DNA of 64,000 nt from the NCBI RefSeq assembly GCF_026914265.1, contig NC_069135.1:34791756-34855755 (forward strand). Reading direction: 5' to 3'. The notes below the pieces were generated by a model that saw only the letters and a program-made list of their open reading frames with translations, searched no databases and was not told the origin of the DNA. This document shows, piece after piece, positions 1-14,100 of the stretch. This DNA is from Mya arenaria (Eukaryota; Mollusca; Bivalvia; Myida; Myidae). Position 1 is the stretch's first letter. Every line of letters begins with the position of its first letter. Made by a program: the position numbers and the translations under genes.

Positions 1-150
1 TTATTGTCATTTTGAAAAAATACGGGAATTATGATGATGATGATGATGATGATGATGATGGTTGTGGGGATGATGATGGTGGTGGTGGTTGTGATTGTGG
101 TGATTATGATGGTGGTTGTGATAATGATGTTGATTATGATAATGATTAAG
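1..150. repeat. GAT/GTG-rich microsatellite
   Basis: The window opens with an imperfect trinucleotide tract of gat and ggt/gtg units (best at 31-130). It shows no coding signal and probably lies in an intron or downstream part of the TSP1 gene, which runs off the left edge. Confidence 0.85.
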
Positions 151-1633
151 ATAAGGGCGTAGAATATTACTGTCATTTTGAAAAAAATACGGGAAAAGTC
201 GGCAGGCAAATTGGTCAAATTTAAGGTAATATTTTAAAGTTGAGCCAAAATTGAAAGTTGAAAATAAATTATTACTCCCCTTGTGTATTTCCCAAATCTA
301 CATTTTCTTGGTTACAAATGACTAGTGCAAAAAAAAAATCAATGAAAGAAAGACGTCCATGATGACCCTATATCAATCATCTGAGTCCTCTTGTTCAAGT
401 GCCCAAAACTAATGTAGTGTCGATTTTTTTGGAAACAATATCATTTTCAAAAGTTTTCCTTTCGTTGCCCTGGTAACCAGAGATATACGCTGATGATCTA
501 GACGTGAATAAATTTCACAATCGCACAATTACCAGTGGTTCTTGACATTGAAATAATTCTTAGCTCATCTGAGCACAAAGAGCACATGTGGAGATGTAAG
601 AATTGTTGGTTTTTTTGTTGTCTATCCGTCGTTAACAATTGACTTTTCTAGAAACGTTTGAATGAAGTTGAAAGTGTGCATTGTCAAGGGTACATGCCCG
701 TCAGTCTGACAAAAAGGCGAGAATATATGTTACGTCACGACGATTCAATTTTCTGATTGTCCCAAATGACGGTGTTGTATGTGGTCGTGACATATATTCC
801 CGCCATTAGTCGGGCCAAACGTCATTTCAAACTTTTTCGCAAAAAGATCAATTGGTTTGGTTCACATTTAAACCGATCTTACTAAATCTTTGTCAGAATT
901 TACGTCTCTAAAAGTCTAGTTCAAAGCTTAGTTAAGTGGACACAAAAGACTAAGTCCGATTTTGATGAAACTTTATCAACCACTATTGTACTAGTATGTG
1001 TTTTAATTGGTTTTCTATGCGGCGAAAGTGTGCCTTTTTGCCACATAAGTAAGAACTGTTAATGCGTTGAAAATCACCGCATAAACATGGTCGATTTCGT
1101 TTATGCGGCGATGCTGTTATGCGGCGTTTCAAAGCCCATATTTGACGGTAACATTTACCATACAGGTTTTGTCCGTAAATTAAAGAGTGTTCTCGAGCAT
1201 TCGTAAGCAGCGACTAAGTTAACGACTAAAATATCTAATTGAAACAGTGCCCAGATCTGCAGTTGCAAAATACGAATTTCAAAACATAACTATGAATCAA
1301 GCTAGGCATAAACGTTATGCTTCATTTAGTTTTGAGGGGTAATATTTTCAAGTGCGTTCAATCACCATTGGCAGGAGTTGGGCCAAATTGTGCAAGGAAC
1401 AATTCACCACAATTATGATGAAATTCTGTTTGCATCCAAATGGAAGTCTTTTGACAAATTATTATCTGTATTGTTCTAATTTGCTTTACTGAACAATCCA
1501 TTCGACAAATGTTATCCGGGTTACAAAAAATCAAACAACCTACTTAATATAAAAGCAACTATCGCATGAAATCGCCTTTGGGTTTGTCTCAAACCAACTT
1601 GTTGGCCTATTGTTTGAATGCAAATTATATTGG
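151..1633. other. No recognisable gene; one short foldback
   Basis: No exon, RNA gene or large repeat could be supported here. The only clear structure is a small inverted repeat at 716-804: ggcgagaatatatgttacgt-like on the left and the matching acatatattcccgcc on the right, arms about 20-24 bp, loop about 40 bp. It may be a decayed miniature transposon. The next exon of the minus-strand TSP1 gene should lie here or beyond the left edge, starting in phase 0; I did not find it. Confidence 0.5.
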
Positions 1634-1962
1634 CATTTGGATTACCTCGGCCATTTTCTATCGGAAACAACCTCAATGTATAGCAGTAAAAGTAGTTCGT
1701 AAAATATTTAAAAAATATGGATAACTAAATGTAGTGTTTTGTCGTATCTATATCTAAGTTTAAATTGATTGCCAACGAAGTTTATAATTGCATTATTAAT
1801 TAAGATTCACACGAGTGTAGTAAAAAAACAATTACTGCTAAATTGAAATTATTGTGCGAACTACTTGCAGCAAGAAAAACTGTAAATATTTTTTGACATT
1901 GTAAACCGCCCATGTACATTCGATGTTGTTATCGATGGAAAATGGCCGAGGAGTTCCGAATG
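1634..1962 (-). mobile_element. MITE family A, copy 1
   Basis: A 329-bp non-coding element with terminal inverted repeats (TIRs) of about 48 bp, beginning CATTCGGAACTCCTCGGCC when read on the minus strand. Three more copies lie at 29473, 30914 and 38813. The interior matches the other copies in order, for example a caatcaattt-aaactt block and an acgaactacttctact block near the 3' end. Possible degraded 9-bp target duplications flank it (ttatattgg / ctgttttgg). A 9-bp duplication would fit a Mutator-like (MULE) origin, but no transposase is present. Confidence 0.8.
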
Positions 1963-2161
1963 CTGTTTTGGTTTCAAATCCTAGCAAACTCTTGCTTTGT
2001 AAAATTGGGTTATCTGTTATACACATAAAGGATATATGTATCATAAGTATGCTTACACCGATTGGGGTTTGAGTTTTTTTAAACTTAATGTTTTCGTTCT
2101 TCAAACCCAGTTTAACTGCATAGTAGAGAATCTACCATTTACATTTAAGTAACATTCTTAC

Positions 2162-5100
2162 CGGTAACTTTGGTGCCTCTGTTGTTGTTGTCGTTGTCGG
2201 TTTCGGTGTGGTTTGAATAACTGTGTAAACAATAAAAAACAGAATACAGAAATTATAATAAATGAGGGTGGTTAACACCGCCGTTATCCGGAAAACCACA
2301 ATTCTTTTAAATGAACCCAGGAATATCATTTATGATATATCAGTGTTATATTGAATTCAACACCCCAATATCACTTCATTTTTAAACTGATACCCGGAAT
2401 ATCATATATGATATATCAGTATGATATATATTGAATACAACGCCCAAATATTGCTCTTTTAACTGATATCCGGATTACCATTTATAACATACCAGTATGA
2501 TATGTATTGAAAACAACGCCCAAATATTGCTTTTTTGAACTGATATCCGGATTACCGTTTATGATATATCAGTATGATATAAATTGTCTACAACGCCCCA
2601 ATATTGCTAAAAAAAATAACTGATATCCGGATTACCATTTATGATAATACTACTTTGATATATATTGAATACAACGCCCCAATATTGCTTATTGTTTTAA
2701 CTGATATCTGGATTACCATTTATGATATAACAGTATGATATATATTGACTACAAAGCCCAAATATTACTTAAACTTTTAACTGATATACGGAATATTATC
2801 TATGATATACCAGTATGATATATATTGAATACAACGCCCCAATATTGCACATACAACGAGAAGTACCACTGGCACCAGATTTTCAAACTCAATCATCTTA
2901 TTACTCAGTTCAAAAGAATTTCTGAATTTTCCGAACACTCCACCTTAGCCCGCGAAGAAATTTGCCTATCAAACGTTTTTTTTTTTTACTTTATTCCCAT
3001 TTTTCTGTTTTCCTAAGGTGGAGTGTTCGGAAGATAGAAATCATATCCTTAAATTCCGATGACTGTTAATCTGCAGAAATTCTTTTGAACTGAGTATCAA
3101 GATGATTACGTGACCCGGGTAGAGAAACGTTCAATACCATGTTAGTATATTATACAGTACAAAGTGCATATTAAAAAAATCAATATTTTTTTACATATTC
3201 GGTGTTATAATTTTTAGTAAGGAATTATAAGATTTTTTTTTACTTTTACAAAAAAAATGATTTGAGTTTGAAAATCTGGTGCCAGTGGAGAAGTACCTAC
3301 ATTTGTTGGCCCGTTATGGTAGGGGTCCATTAATAGTTCTATTTAAGGGTGCGTTTAGATCACACTCTTATTCATCATCAATACATTCATATGTATAACA
3401 AACATAAAATATTATAAATATAACTATTCACTAATTTATGCATTTTTGGAAAATATTAATAACTGATAACAAGATTGTAACCGTGTATTTTAAAGCTGAA
3501 AACGCAAAAATATTAATTGACTGGTGAATGCTAATAGATTAACTGTTATCTATCATTCTTATAAGGTAGAAATACCGTTCGTTCTGCGCATATCTTTCAA
3601 ATTAAACTCGATATCCTTCATAAGAACCATTGTTTTCGACATTTATTCATCCTTTTGATATATCAAAACAATTGTATTAATATTGAAAAATCTTCTTTAA
3701 GAGTAAGAGTGCTTCTTTAAAAGTGTTTTCTTGAATATGTAAGACAAATAGTACAATATTTTCTGGTGTAACGTGCCAAGCCAAAGACGCAACAGATCCC
3801 TTCAGAGAATAGCATCCTCAACCAGTAGGGGTCGACTGGTCTTATATGCATAAGCCCTGAACCTCCACATGGAGAACTGGTTATGCTTATTTGCATACTT
3901 ACATCATACATCATACTTACATTCATACGTACTATGAACGCACTTCCGCCTACTGCGGACGTTACACTGTTATTACGCCTACGTTGAACTTTAATCCAAT
4001 GCAAACTAGAAATACTATTGATTACGCAATACAACCTTTAACTTGCAACAATTTGAAAATTGTGTATACATGTACATTGAATACATGACGAGCGTGTGAA
4101 TCTAGCGAACAAACACTTGGGGAAATATGTGCAGATTACAGCAGGCCTGGGCCACTAGTTATAAAACCCCAGGCATCTGGTTCATTGTTTGTAACTAAAA
4201 TGTTGATAAATATAATTTTAGGTACATGTAATGATGTTAACAACACATCTGATGATAATTAATGTCTTTGTATCAAAGACATAAAATATCTTCACATGTG
4301 TTGTTTATCACAATCATTTAATACATGTAACCAAAATGATATTAAGCAACATTTTAGACAAAATCAATGAGCCAAATGCCTTTGTATAAACATCTTAGGT
4401 CACATTTTCTTTCTTGCGTCAATTTCCTAAGTTAAGTATGTCCCTGATCAAATGATATAATAACTTAATGCTATTAACTATAGTGTATCTTCATTGATTT
4501 TATTCAATATACATTGTTTAAAAACAAACAACCTTAAACATTTCTTTTAATATGACTAGGCCTAAAAAATTGTTTGGTTAGGGTTACATCCTTTTCAAAA
4601 ATAGGTAGGGTAGGTAGGCTTTTTAAAAAAAAAATTTTTTTTTTTTATTAGGCTTTATATAAGAATGCCATTTTCATCATTGGAGAATGGTGTTAAAGTT
4701 ATCTTCTGTATAAGCATTTAAGGTTGTTTTTTTTTAGTTTTTCATTTTTTTTTTCAAACTGACTATAAAAACGTTAGGGTCGGTGCCTATTCCGTAGGTA
4801 GGGTCGGGTAACCCGAACCAAATGTATTTATTTTTTAGGCCCAGTATGAAAATGTTAAAGTGACACTCTTATTCAAAATCAATACATACACATGTATAAC
4901 AAATATCAATTTCGACTGTTAAACCTTTAACTACTTACAAAATAATGCATAAATGCAAAATATGAATAACTGATAACAAGATTGTAACCATGTTCAGTAG
5001 CAGAAAGTGCAAAAATATTAATTGGTTGGTGAATGCTAAAAGATTTACTATGGTTTACTATAGTTTCATAAGGTAAAATACTGTTTTTATGCTCATTTCT

Positions 5101-8100
5101 TTTTAATTAAACTCGGTTTCCTTCATATGAACCATTGTTTTCGACATTTATTCATCCTTTTTGGAATATTAAAACAATATTGTTAATTGTGGTAAATCTT
5201 ATTTGGGAGTGAGAGTGCATCTTTAAAAAATCGACTTAAGATTAAAAATGACTGAACATGCTTTATTAAGACCGGCCCTGAATACCAAACACCTCTACAC
5301 AATAATATAGAGCTAAACTTGCGTGCAGAAAGACGTGTAATATCAATTAGGCCTAAAAAAAATGTCTGTTTCGGGTAACCCGACCCTACCTATAAAAATG
5401 CGCCGACCCTTACTATTTTTTTCCGTTAGCGAATAGAGAGTTACGATGGGCGGATAAATGCAGATTTTAATCAGAATTATTGTTTATATGATAAAACAAA
5501 GTCAGGCAATGACAGTAATGTAGGAAAGACTGCCATGTGCAAGAAAACACTCTGAACTTACGTCAGTTTTTGAAAAAAAAAATCCTTACCTACCCTACCT
5601 AGAAATTTTGGGAAGGTTACCCTAAACAAACAATTTTTTGTTGGCCTTATAGATCGCCTGTTTTAATTAGACATCTACCTGTCTACGTCTATACATTGTT
5701 TAAAATTAAATATTGTATTGGGATATAATCGCTATTACGATATTATCAGACTTCACTTTCATTTTTACTATATTTATATATATTATATTTGATCTGCGTG
5801 ACAAGAGACCGTTTCTAGCTTTGGCATTTGGGGGTCGAAGGATCGCAAAACCTGTAAAATGTATGACGGTAAAGTTGGGAGGTAGTTGGTAGTTGGGATT
5901 CGAATATTCAACTACCGGCTAGTTGCCAGTTGGGGATTCGAATATTTAACTGCACATGTATACCTGCTAGTTGCCAGTTGGGGAGTCGAATATTCAACTA
6001 CAGTGTACCTATAATACATGTGTAGTTGCTAGTTGGAAATTCGAAAAAAAGAGTTAGATGTTGATGTTTTGCGAATATCAAGACAAAATCTGGTAATACC
6101 AACATGTTAGTAGTTGGATATTCGAAAATAACCGACTGGAAATGGTCGAATATCTGACTGACGAATGTACGAATAAAGGTGATTCAAAACATTGTTTGTT
6201 ACGAATATACATCTGTGTAAGTACATAAAAATACATTTGGAGTGTGATTTCTTCACATGTATACCTTTTGTACTATAAACAAGACAAAATATGAATCCCA
6301 ATCTACCAACTGGTTAGTAGTTGGATATTTACGGATTATCGACTGGAAATGGTTGCATATCCGACTGGCGAATTTAAGAATAAAAGTGATTTAAAACAGC
6401 GTTTGTTACGAAGATACGTGTGTGTATATGAATAATAATACATTTGGTTAGTGATTTCTTTACATGCGTAACTTTTAACCATTAACTTCGCGGCAATACA
6501 AATTCAGAATCCCCAACTACAAGTTGGTAGTTGAACATTCGCCATAACCGACTGGAAATGGTCGAATATCCGACTGTTTGTTACGAAGATACATATTTGT
6601 ACCTGAATAAGAATGCAATAACTGTTTGATTTCTTTACACGTGTACCTTTTAAGCATAAACAAGACAAAATCTGAATCCCCAACTACTAACTGGTCGGTG
6701 GTTGATTTTTCGCGAATAACCTTTTAACCATAAACAAGACAAAAGCTGAAACCCCAACTATAAACTGGTTGGTGATTTAAAACATCCGACTATTTCCAGT
6801 TGGTTATTCTAGAATATCCAACTGGAAATAGTCGGGTTGCTTAATATAAACATAAACGTCTAACTCTATTTTTCGAATCCCGAACACAACTACACATGTA
6901 GCAGGTAGTTGAATTCGAATCCCCAACTGGCAACTTGTTGGCAGTTGAATATTCGAACCCCAACTGGCAACTAACAGGTAGTTGAATTTTCGAATCCCCT
7001 ACTGGCAACTAGCAGGTAGTTGAATATTCGAATCTCCTACTGGCAACTAGCAGGTAGTTGAATTTTCGAATCCCCTACTGGCAACTTGCAGGTAGTTGAA
7101 TATTCGAATCCCCAACTGGCAACTAGCAGGTAGTTGAATATTCGAATCCCCAACTGGCAACTTGCAACTACCTCCTTACTTTACCGTCATGTAACATGTT
7201 CCTATACCTCTCTCTTGTGTAGATAAAGTCAATATTGTTTTTAATGAACATATAATATTACACTATCTAGCAAGATGATATGTCACAATATTTTTCTGGA
7301 TGCAAAATAAAAATACGTACCATCACATTTGCAGTTTTCTTGATTGGTTTGTTTTAATTCGAAACCCATACCTGAAAAAAAAGATATCGGAGGATGTTAG
7401 ATCAAGTCAATATTTGTTTATTGTCGGATATTATATAACAATTAAACATGAGCTGTTTATAGCTTCTTACCAACAGAAAAATAGTAGAAATACACACACA
7501 CTTCCCAACCCTTTTTAAATACATATAACTATTTAAAAAGGCTGCTTTTTTAAGACGATGTCTCTGCGTCGCCACCCGATTTCGTCACCACGGTCACAGT
7601 GATTGGTTGGACAAAGTATGAAAAAGCATCCGATATCACTTCTCCGGATGATAGTACTACACACGAATGTACCACTATCGACCCACATACAGGAACCTAC
7701 AGACGGGGAATTAAACACATACTCAAATAGTCTGTGGGACTTTTCAACCCACCCCCGGTACTTTTCAACACCTTATAAAAAGGACTTTTCAACACCTAGA
7801 CTGTTCAACCAGTAGTTTTAAGACTTTTTAACCTGATTGGACATTTCAAGCCTTATATTGAAGTCTGTTCAACTCCTACTTTAAAAAGTATAATAGCCGT
7901 ACAACTGAAGACTTTTCAACCACTACCTGGTTGGACATTTCAATTCATTTGTATTTTGTTGAAAGGATTTAATTGAGAAAAAAAACTTGATAATATAGTC
8001 AGAACACATTTGTTTCAAACTGGTTTGATACTTTATAGACTCTCATATTATTTATTTAATTTAAAAAAAAAAAATAAACAATATATTGTAAAAAAAAATG

Positions 8101-11100
8101 TTTGTAATGTTAGAAATCAAATTTGATAATGTATACATTTCACATTGCATTTCGGTTGAATTGACAAAGGGGTTGACAAGTCTTGGGGTTGAAAAATCCT
8201 GCTCCCTGACATACCTCCCCAACATCCCAAATCTCCGTACGTAGGTGATGGGTTCGTACACTCTCTTTCGTAAGTTTGACGTCCATCATTATTGTACGGC
8301 GGGCAGTCGCAGGCCGTAATGCTGTTCCACGCGGACCATCCTAAAGGGATAAAAAGGAAAGTTGAAACTGTATAAAATATGTGTAAGGTCATATGTAAGA
8401 GAAATCGGAATAGCTCGGCCATTTCTACATCGACAACAACACCGGAACATCACAGAATTAGTAGTTCGTAGAATTTTAAATAATAGTAACAATTAATTGA
8501 AATGTTCTACGTGTATTTTAATAACTAAGATTAAATTAATTGCAACATGTGGTCAGTGATAGTTGTAACTGTAACATGTGTTCAGTGATAGTTGTAACTG
8601 TAACATGCGTTCAGTGATAGTTGTAACTGTAGCATGTGTTCAGTGATAGTTGTAACTGTAACATGTGTTCAGTGATAGTTGTGACTGTAACATGCGTTCA
8701 GTGATTGTTGTAACTGTAACATGCGTTCAGTGATAGTTGTAACTGTAACATGTGTTCAGTGATAGTTGTAACTGTAACATGTGTTCAGTGATAATTGTAA
8801 CTGTAGCATGTGTTCAGTGATAGTTGTAACTGTAACATGTGTTCAGTGATAGTGGTAACTGTAACATGTGTTCAGTGATAGTTGTAACTGTAACATGTGT
8901 TCAGTGATAGTTGTAACTGTAGCATGTGTTCAGTGATAGTTGTAACTGTAACATGTGTTCAGTGATAGTTGTAACTGTAACATGTGTTCAGTGATAGTTG
9001 TAACTGTAACATATGTTCAGTGATAGTTGTAACTGTAACATGTGTTCAGTGATAGTTGTAACTGTAGCATGTGTTCAGTGATAGTTGTAACTGTACCTTG
9101 TGTTCAGTGATAGTTGTAACTGCAACATGTGTTCAGTGATAGTTGTAACTGCAACATGTGTTCAGTGATAGTTGTAACTGCAACATGTGTTCAGTGATAG
9201 TTGTAACTGCAACATGTGTTCAGTGATAGTTGTAACTGCAACATGTGTTCAGTGATAGTAGAAACTGTAACCTGTGTTCAGTGATAGTTGTAACTGTAAC
9301 ATGTGTTCAGTGATAGTGGTAACTGTAACATGTGTTCAGTGATAGTTGTAACTGTAACATGTGTTCAGTGATAGTTGTAACTGTAACATGTGTTCAGTGA
9401 TAGTTGTAAATGTAACAAGTGTTCAGTGATAGTGGTAACTATAACATGCGTTCAGTGATAGTTGTAACTGTAACATGTGCTCAGTGATAGTTGTAACTGT
9501 AACATGTGTTCAGTGATAGTGGTAACTGTAACATGTGTTCAGTGATAGTTGTAACTGTAACATCTGTTCAGTGATAGTTGTAACTGTAACATGCGTTCAG
9601 TGATAGTTGTAACTGTAACATGTGTTCAGTGATAGTTGTAACTGTAACAAGTGTTCAGTGATAGTTGTAACTGTAACATCTGTTCAGTGATAGTTGTAAC
9701 TGTAACATGCGTTCAGTGATAGTTGTAACTGTAACATGCGTTCAGTGATAGTTGTGACTGTAACAAGTGTTCAGTGATAGTTGTAACTGTAACATGTGTT
9801 CAGTGATAGTTGTAACTGTAACATGCGTTCAGTGATAGTTGTAACTGTAACATGTGTTCAGTGATAGTGGTAACTGTAACATGTGTTCAGTGATAGTTGT
9901 AACTGTAACATGTGTTCAGTGATAGTTGTAACTGTTACATGTGTTCAGTGATAGTTGTAACTGTAACATGTGTTCAGTGATAGTTGTAACTGTAACATGT
10001 GCTCAGTGATAGTTGTAACTGTAACATGTGTTCAGTGATAGTGGTAACTGTTACATGTGTTCAGTGATAGTTGTAACTGTAACATGTGCTCAGTGATAGT
10101 TGTAACTGTAACATGCGTTCAGTGATAGTTGTAACTGTTACATGTGTTCAGTGATAGTTGTAACTGTAACATGCGTTCAGTGATAGTTGTAACTGTAACA
10201 TGTGTTCAGTGATAGTTGTAACTGTAGCATGTGTTCAGTGATAGTTGTAACTGTAACATGTGTTCAGTGATAGTTGTAACTGTAACATGTTTTCAGTGAT
10301 AGTTGTAACTGTAACTTGTGTTCAGTGATAGTGGTAACTGTAATATGTGTTCAGTGATAGTTGTAACTGTAATATGCGTTCAGTGATAGTTGTAACTGTA
10401 ACATGCGTTCAGTGATAGTTGTAACTGTTACATGTGTTCAGTGATAGTTGTAACTGTAACATGCGTTCAGTGATAGTTGTAACTGTAACATGTGTTCAGT
10501 GATAGTTGTAACTGTAACACCTGTTCAGTGATAATTGTAACTGTAACATGTGTTCAGTGATAGTTGTAACTGTTACATGTGTTCAGTGATAGTGGTAACT
10601 GTAATATGTGTTCAGTGATAGTTGTAACTGTAACATGCGTTCAGTGATAGTTGTAACTGTAACATGTGTTTAGTGATAGTTGTAACTGTAACAAGTGTTC
10701 AGTGATAGTTGTAACTGTAACATGTGTTCAGTGATAGTTGTAACTGTAACATGTGTTCAGTGATAGTTGTAACTGTAACATGTGTTCAGTGATAGTTGTA
10801 ACTGTAACCTATGTTCAGTGATAGTTGTAACTGTAACATGTGTTCAGTGATACATGTAGTTGTAACTGTAACACCTGTTCAGTGATAATTGTAACTGTAA
10901 CATGTGTTCAGTGATAGTTGTAACTGCAACATGTGCTCAGTGATAGTTGTAACTGTAACATGCGTTCAGTGATAGTTGTAACTGTAACATGTGCTCAGTG
11001 ATAGTTGTGACTGTAACATGCGTTCAGTGATCGTTGTAACTGTAACATGCGTTCAGTGATAGTTGTAACTGTAACATGCGTTCAGTGATAGTTGTAACTG

Positions 11101-14100
11101 TTACATGTGTTCAGTGATAGTTGTAACTGTAACATGCGTTCAGTGATAGTTGTAACTGTAACATGTGTTCAGTGATAGTTGTAACTGTAACATGTGTTCA
11201 GTGATAGTGGTAACTGTAACATGTGTTCAGTGATAGTTGTAAATGTAACAAGTGTTCAGTGATAGTGGTAACTATAACATGCGTTCAGTGATAGTTGTAA
11301 CTGTAACATGTGTTCAGTGATAGTGGTAACTATAACATGCGTTCAGTGATAGTTGTAACTGTAACTTGTGTTCAGTGATAGTTGTAACTGTAACATGTGC
11401 TCAGTGATAGTTGTAACTGTAACAAGTGTTGAGTGATAGTGGTAACTGTAGCATGTGTTCAGTGATAGTTGTAACTGTAACATGCGTTCAGTGATAGTGG
11501 TAACTGTAGCATGTGTTCATTGATAGTTGTAACTGCAACATGTGTTCAGTGATAGTTGTAACTGTAACATGCGTTCAGTGATAGTGGTAACTGTAACCTG
11601 TGTTCAGTGATAGTGGTAACTGTAACAAGTGTTCAGTGATAGTGGTAACTGTAACCTGTGTTCAGTGATAGTTGTAACTGTAACATGCGTTCAGTGATAG
11701 TTGTAACTGTAGCATGTGTTCAGTGATAGTTGTAACTGCAACATGCGTTCAGTGATAGTGGTAACTGTAGCATGTGTTCAGTGATAGTTGTAACTGCAAC
11801 ATGTGTTCAGTGATAGTTGTAACTGTAACATGTGTTCAGTGATAGTTGTAACTGTAACAAGTGTTCAGTGATAGTGGTAACTGTAACATGTGTTCAGTGA
11901 TAGTTGTAACTGTAACAAGTGTTCAGTGATAGTTGTAACTGTAACATGTGTTCAGTGATAGTTGTAACTGTAACATATGTTCAGTGATAGTTGTAACTGT
12001 AACATGTGTTCAGTGATAGTTGTAACTGTAACATGCGTTCAGTGATAGTTGTAACTGTAACATGTGTTCAGTGATAGTTGTAACTGTAACATGTGTTCAG
12101 TGATAGTGGTAACTGTAGCATGTGTTCAGTGATAGTTGTAACTGCAACATGTGTTCAGTGATAGTTGTAACTGTAACATGCGTTCAGTGATAGTGGTAAC
12201 TGTAACCTGTGTTCAGTGATAGTGGTAACTGTAACAAGTGTTCAGTGATAGTGGTAACTGTAACCTGTGTTCAGTGATAGTGGTAACTGTAACAAGTGTT
12301 CAGTGATAGTTGTAACTGTAACATGTGTTCAGTGATAGTTGTAACTGTAGCATGTGTTCAGTAATAGTTGGTACTGTAACATGTGTTCAGTGATAGTTGT
12401 AACTGTAACATGTGTTCAGTGATAGTTGTAACTGTAGCATGTGTTTAGTGAAAGTTGTAACTGTAACAAGTGTTCAGTGATAGTTGTAACTGTAACAAGT
12501 GTTCAGTGATATTTGTAACTGTAACAAGTGTTTAGTGAAAGTTGTAACTGTAACAAGTGCTCAGTGATAGCTGTAACTGTAACAAGTGTTCAGTGATAGT
12601 TGTAACTGTAGCATGTGCTCAGTGATAGTGGTAACTGTAACAAGTGTTCAGTGATAGTTGTAACTGTAACATGTGCTCAGTGATAGTGGTGACTGTAACA
12701 TGTGTTCAGTGATAGATGTAACTGTAACATGTGTTCAGTGATAGTTGCAACTGCAACATGTGTTCAGTGATAATGGTGACTGCAACATGTGTTCAGTGAT
12801 AAATGTAACTTAACATGTGTTCAGTGATAGTTGTAACTGTAACAAGTGTTCAGTGATAGATGTAACTGCAACATGTGATCAGTGATAGTTGAAACTGTTC
12901 AGTGATAATTGTAACTGCAACATGTGTTCAGTGATAGTTGAAACTGTTCAGTGATAATTGTAACTGCAACATGTGTTCAGTGATAGTTGAAACTGTTCAG
13001 TGATAATTGTAACTGCAACATGTGTTCAGTGATAGTTGAAACTGTTCAGTGATAATTGTAACTGTAACTTGTGTTCAGTGATAATTGTAACTGCAACATG
13101 TGTTCAGTGATAGATGTAGCTGTAACATGTGTTCAGTGATAGTTGAAACTGTTCAGTTATAATTGTAACTGTAACATGTGTTCAGTGATAGATGTAACTG
13201 TAACAAGTGTTCAGTGATAGTTGTAACTGTAACATGTTTTCAGTGATAGATGTAACTGTAACATGTGGTCAGTGAAAGTTGTAACTGTAACATGTGTTCA
13301 GTGATAGTTGTAACTGTAACATGCGTTCAGTGATAGTTGTAACTGTAGCATGTGTTCAGTGATAGTTGTAACTGTAACATGCGTTCAGTGATAGTTGTAA
13401 CTGTAACAAGTGTTCAGTGATAGTTGTAACTGTAACATGCGTTCAGTGATAGTTGTAACTGTAACATGTGTTCAGTGATAGATGTAACTGTAACATGTGT
13501 TCAGTGATAGTTGTAACTGTAACAAGTGTTCAGTGATAGTTGTAATTGTAACATGTTTTCAGTGATAGACGTAACTGTAACATGCGTTCAGTGAAAGTTG
13601 TAACTGTAACATGTGTTCAGTGATAGTTGTAACTGTAACATGTGTTCAGTGATAGTTGTAACTGTAACATGTGTTCAGTGATAGTTGTAACTGTAACATG
13701 TGTTCAGTGAAAGTTGTAACTGTAACATGTGTTCAGTGATAGTTGTAACTGTAACATGTGTTCAGTGATAGTTGTAACTGTAACATGTGTTCAGTGATAG
13801 TTGTAACTGTAACATGTGTTCAGTGATAGTTGTAACTGTAACATGCGTTCAGTGATAGTTGTAACTGTAGCATGCGTTCAGTGAAAGTTGTAACTGTAAC
13901 ATGCGTTCAGTGATAGTTGTAACTGTAACATGTGTTCAGTGATAGTTGTAACTGTAACATGTGTTCAGTGAAAGTTGTGACTGTAACATGTGTTCAGTGA
14001 TAATTGTAACTGTAGCATGTGTTCAGTGATAGTTGTAACTGTAACATGTGGTCAGTGAAAGATGTAACTGTAACAAGTGTTCAGTGATAGTTGTAACTGT

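Noticed and set aside
7300..7518. 72-codon plus-strand ORF
   Set aside because: No domain, composition or splice support; lies in intron 5 of the TSP1 gene.
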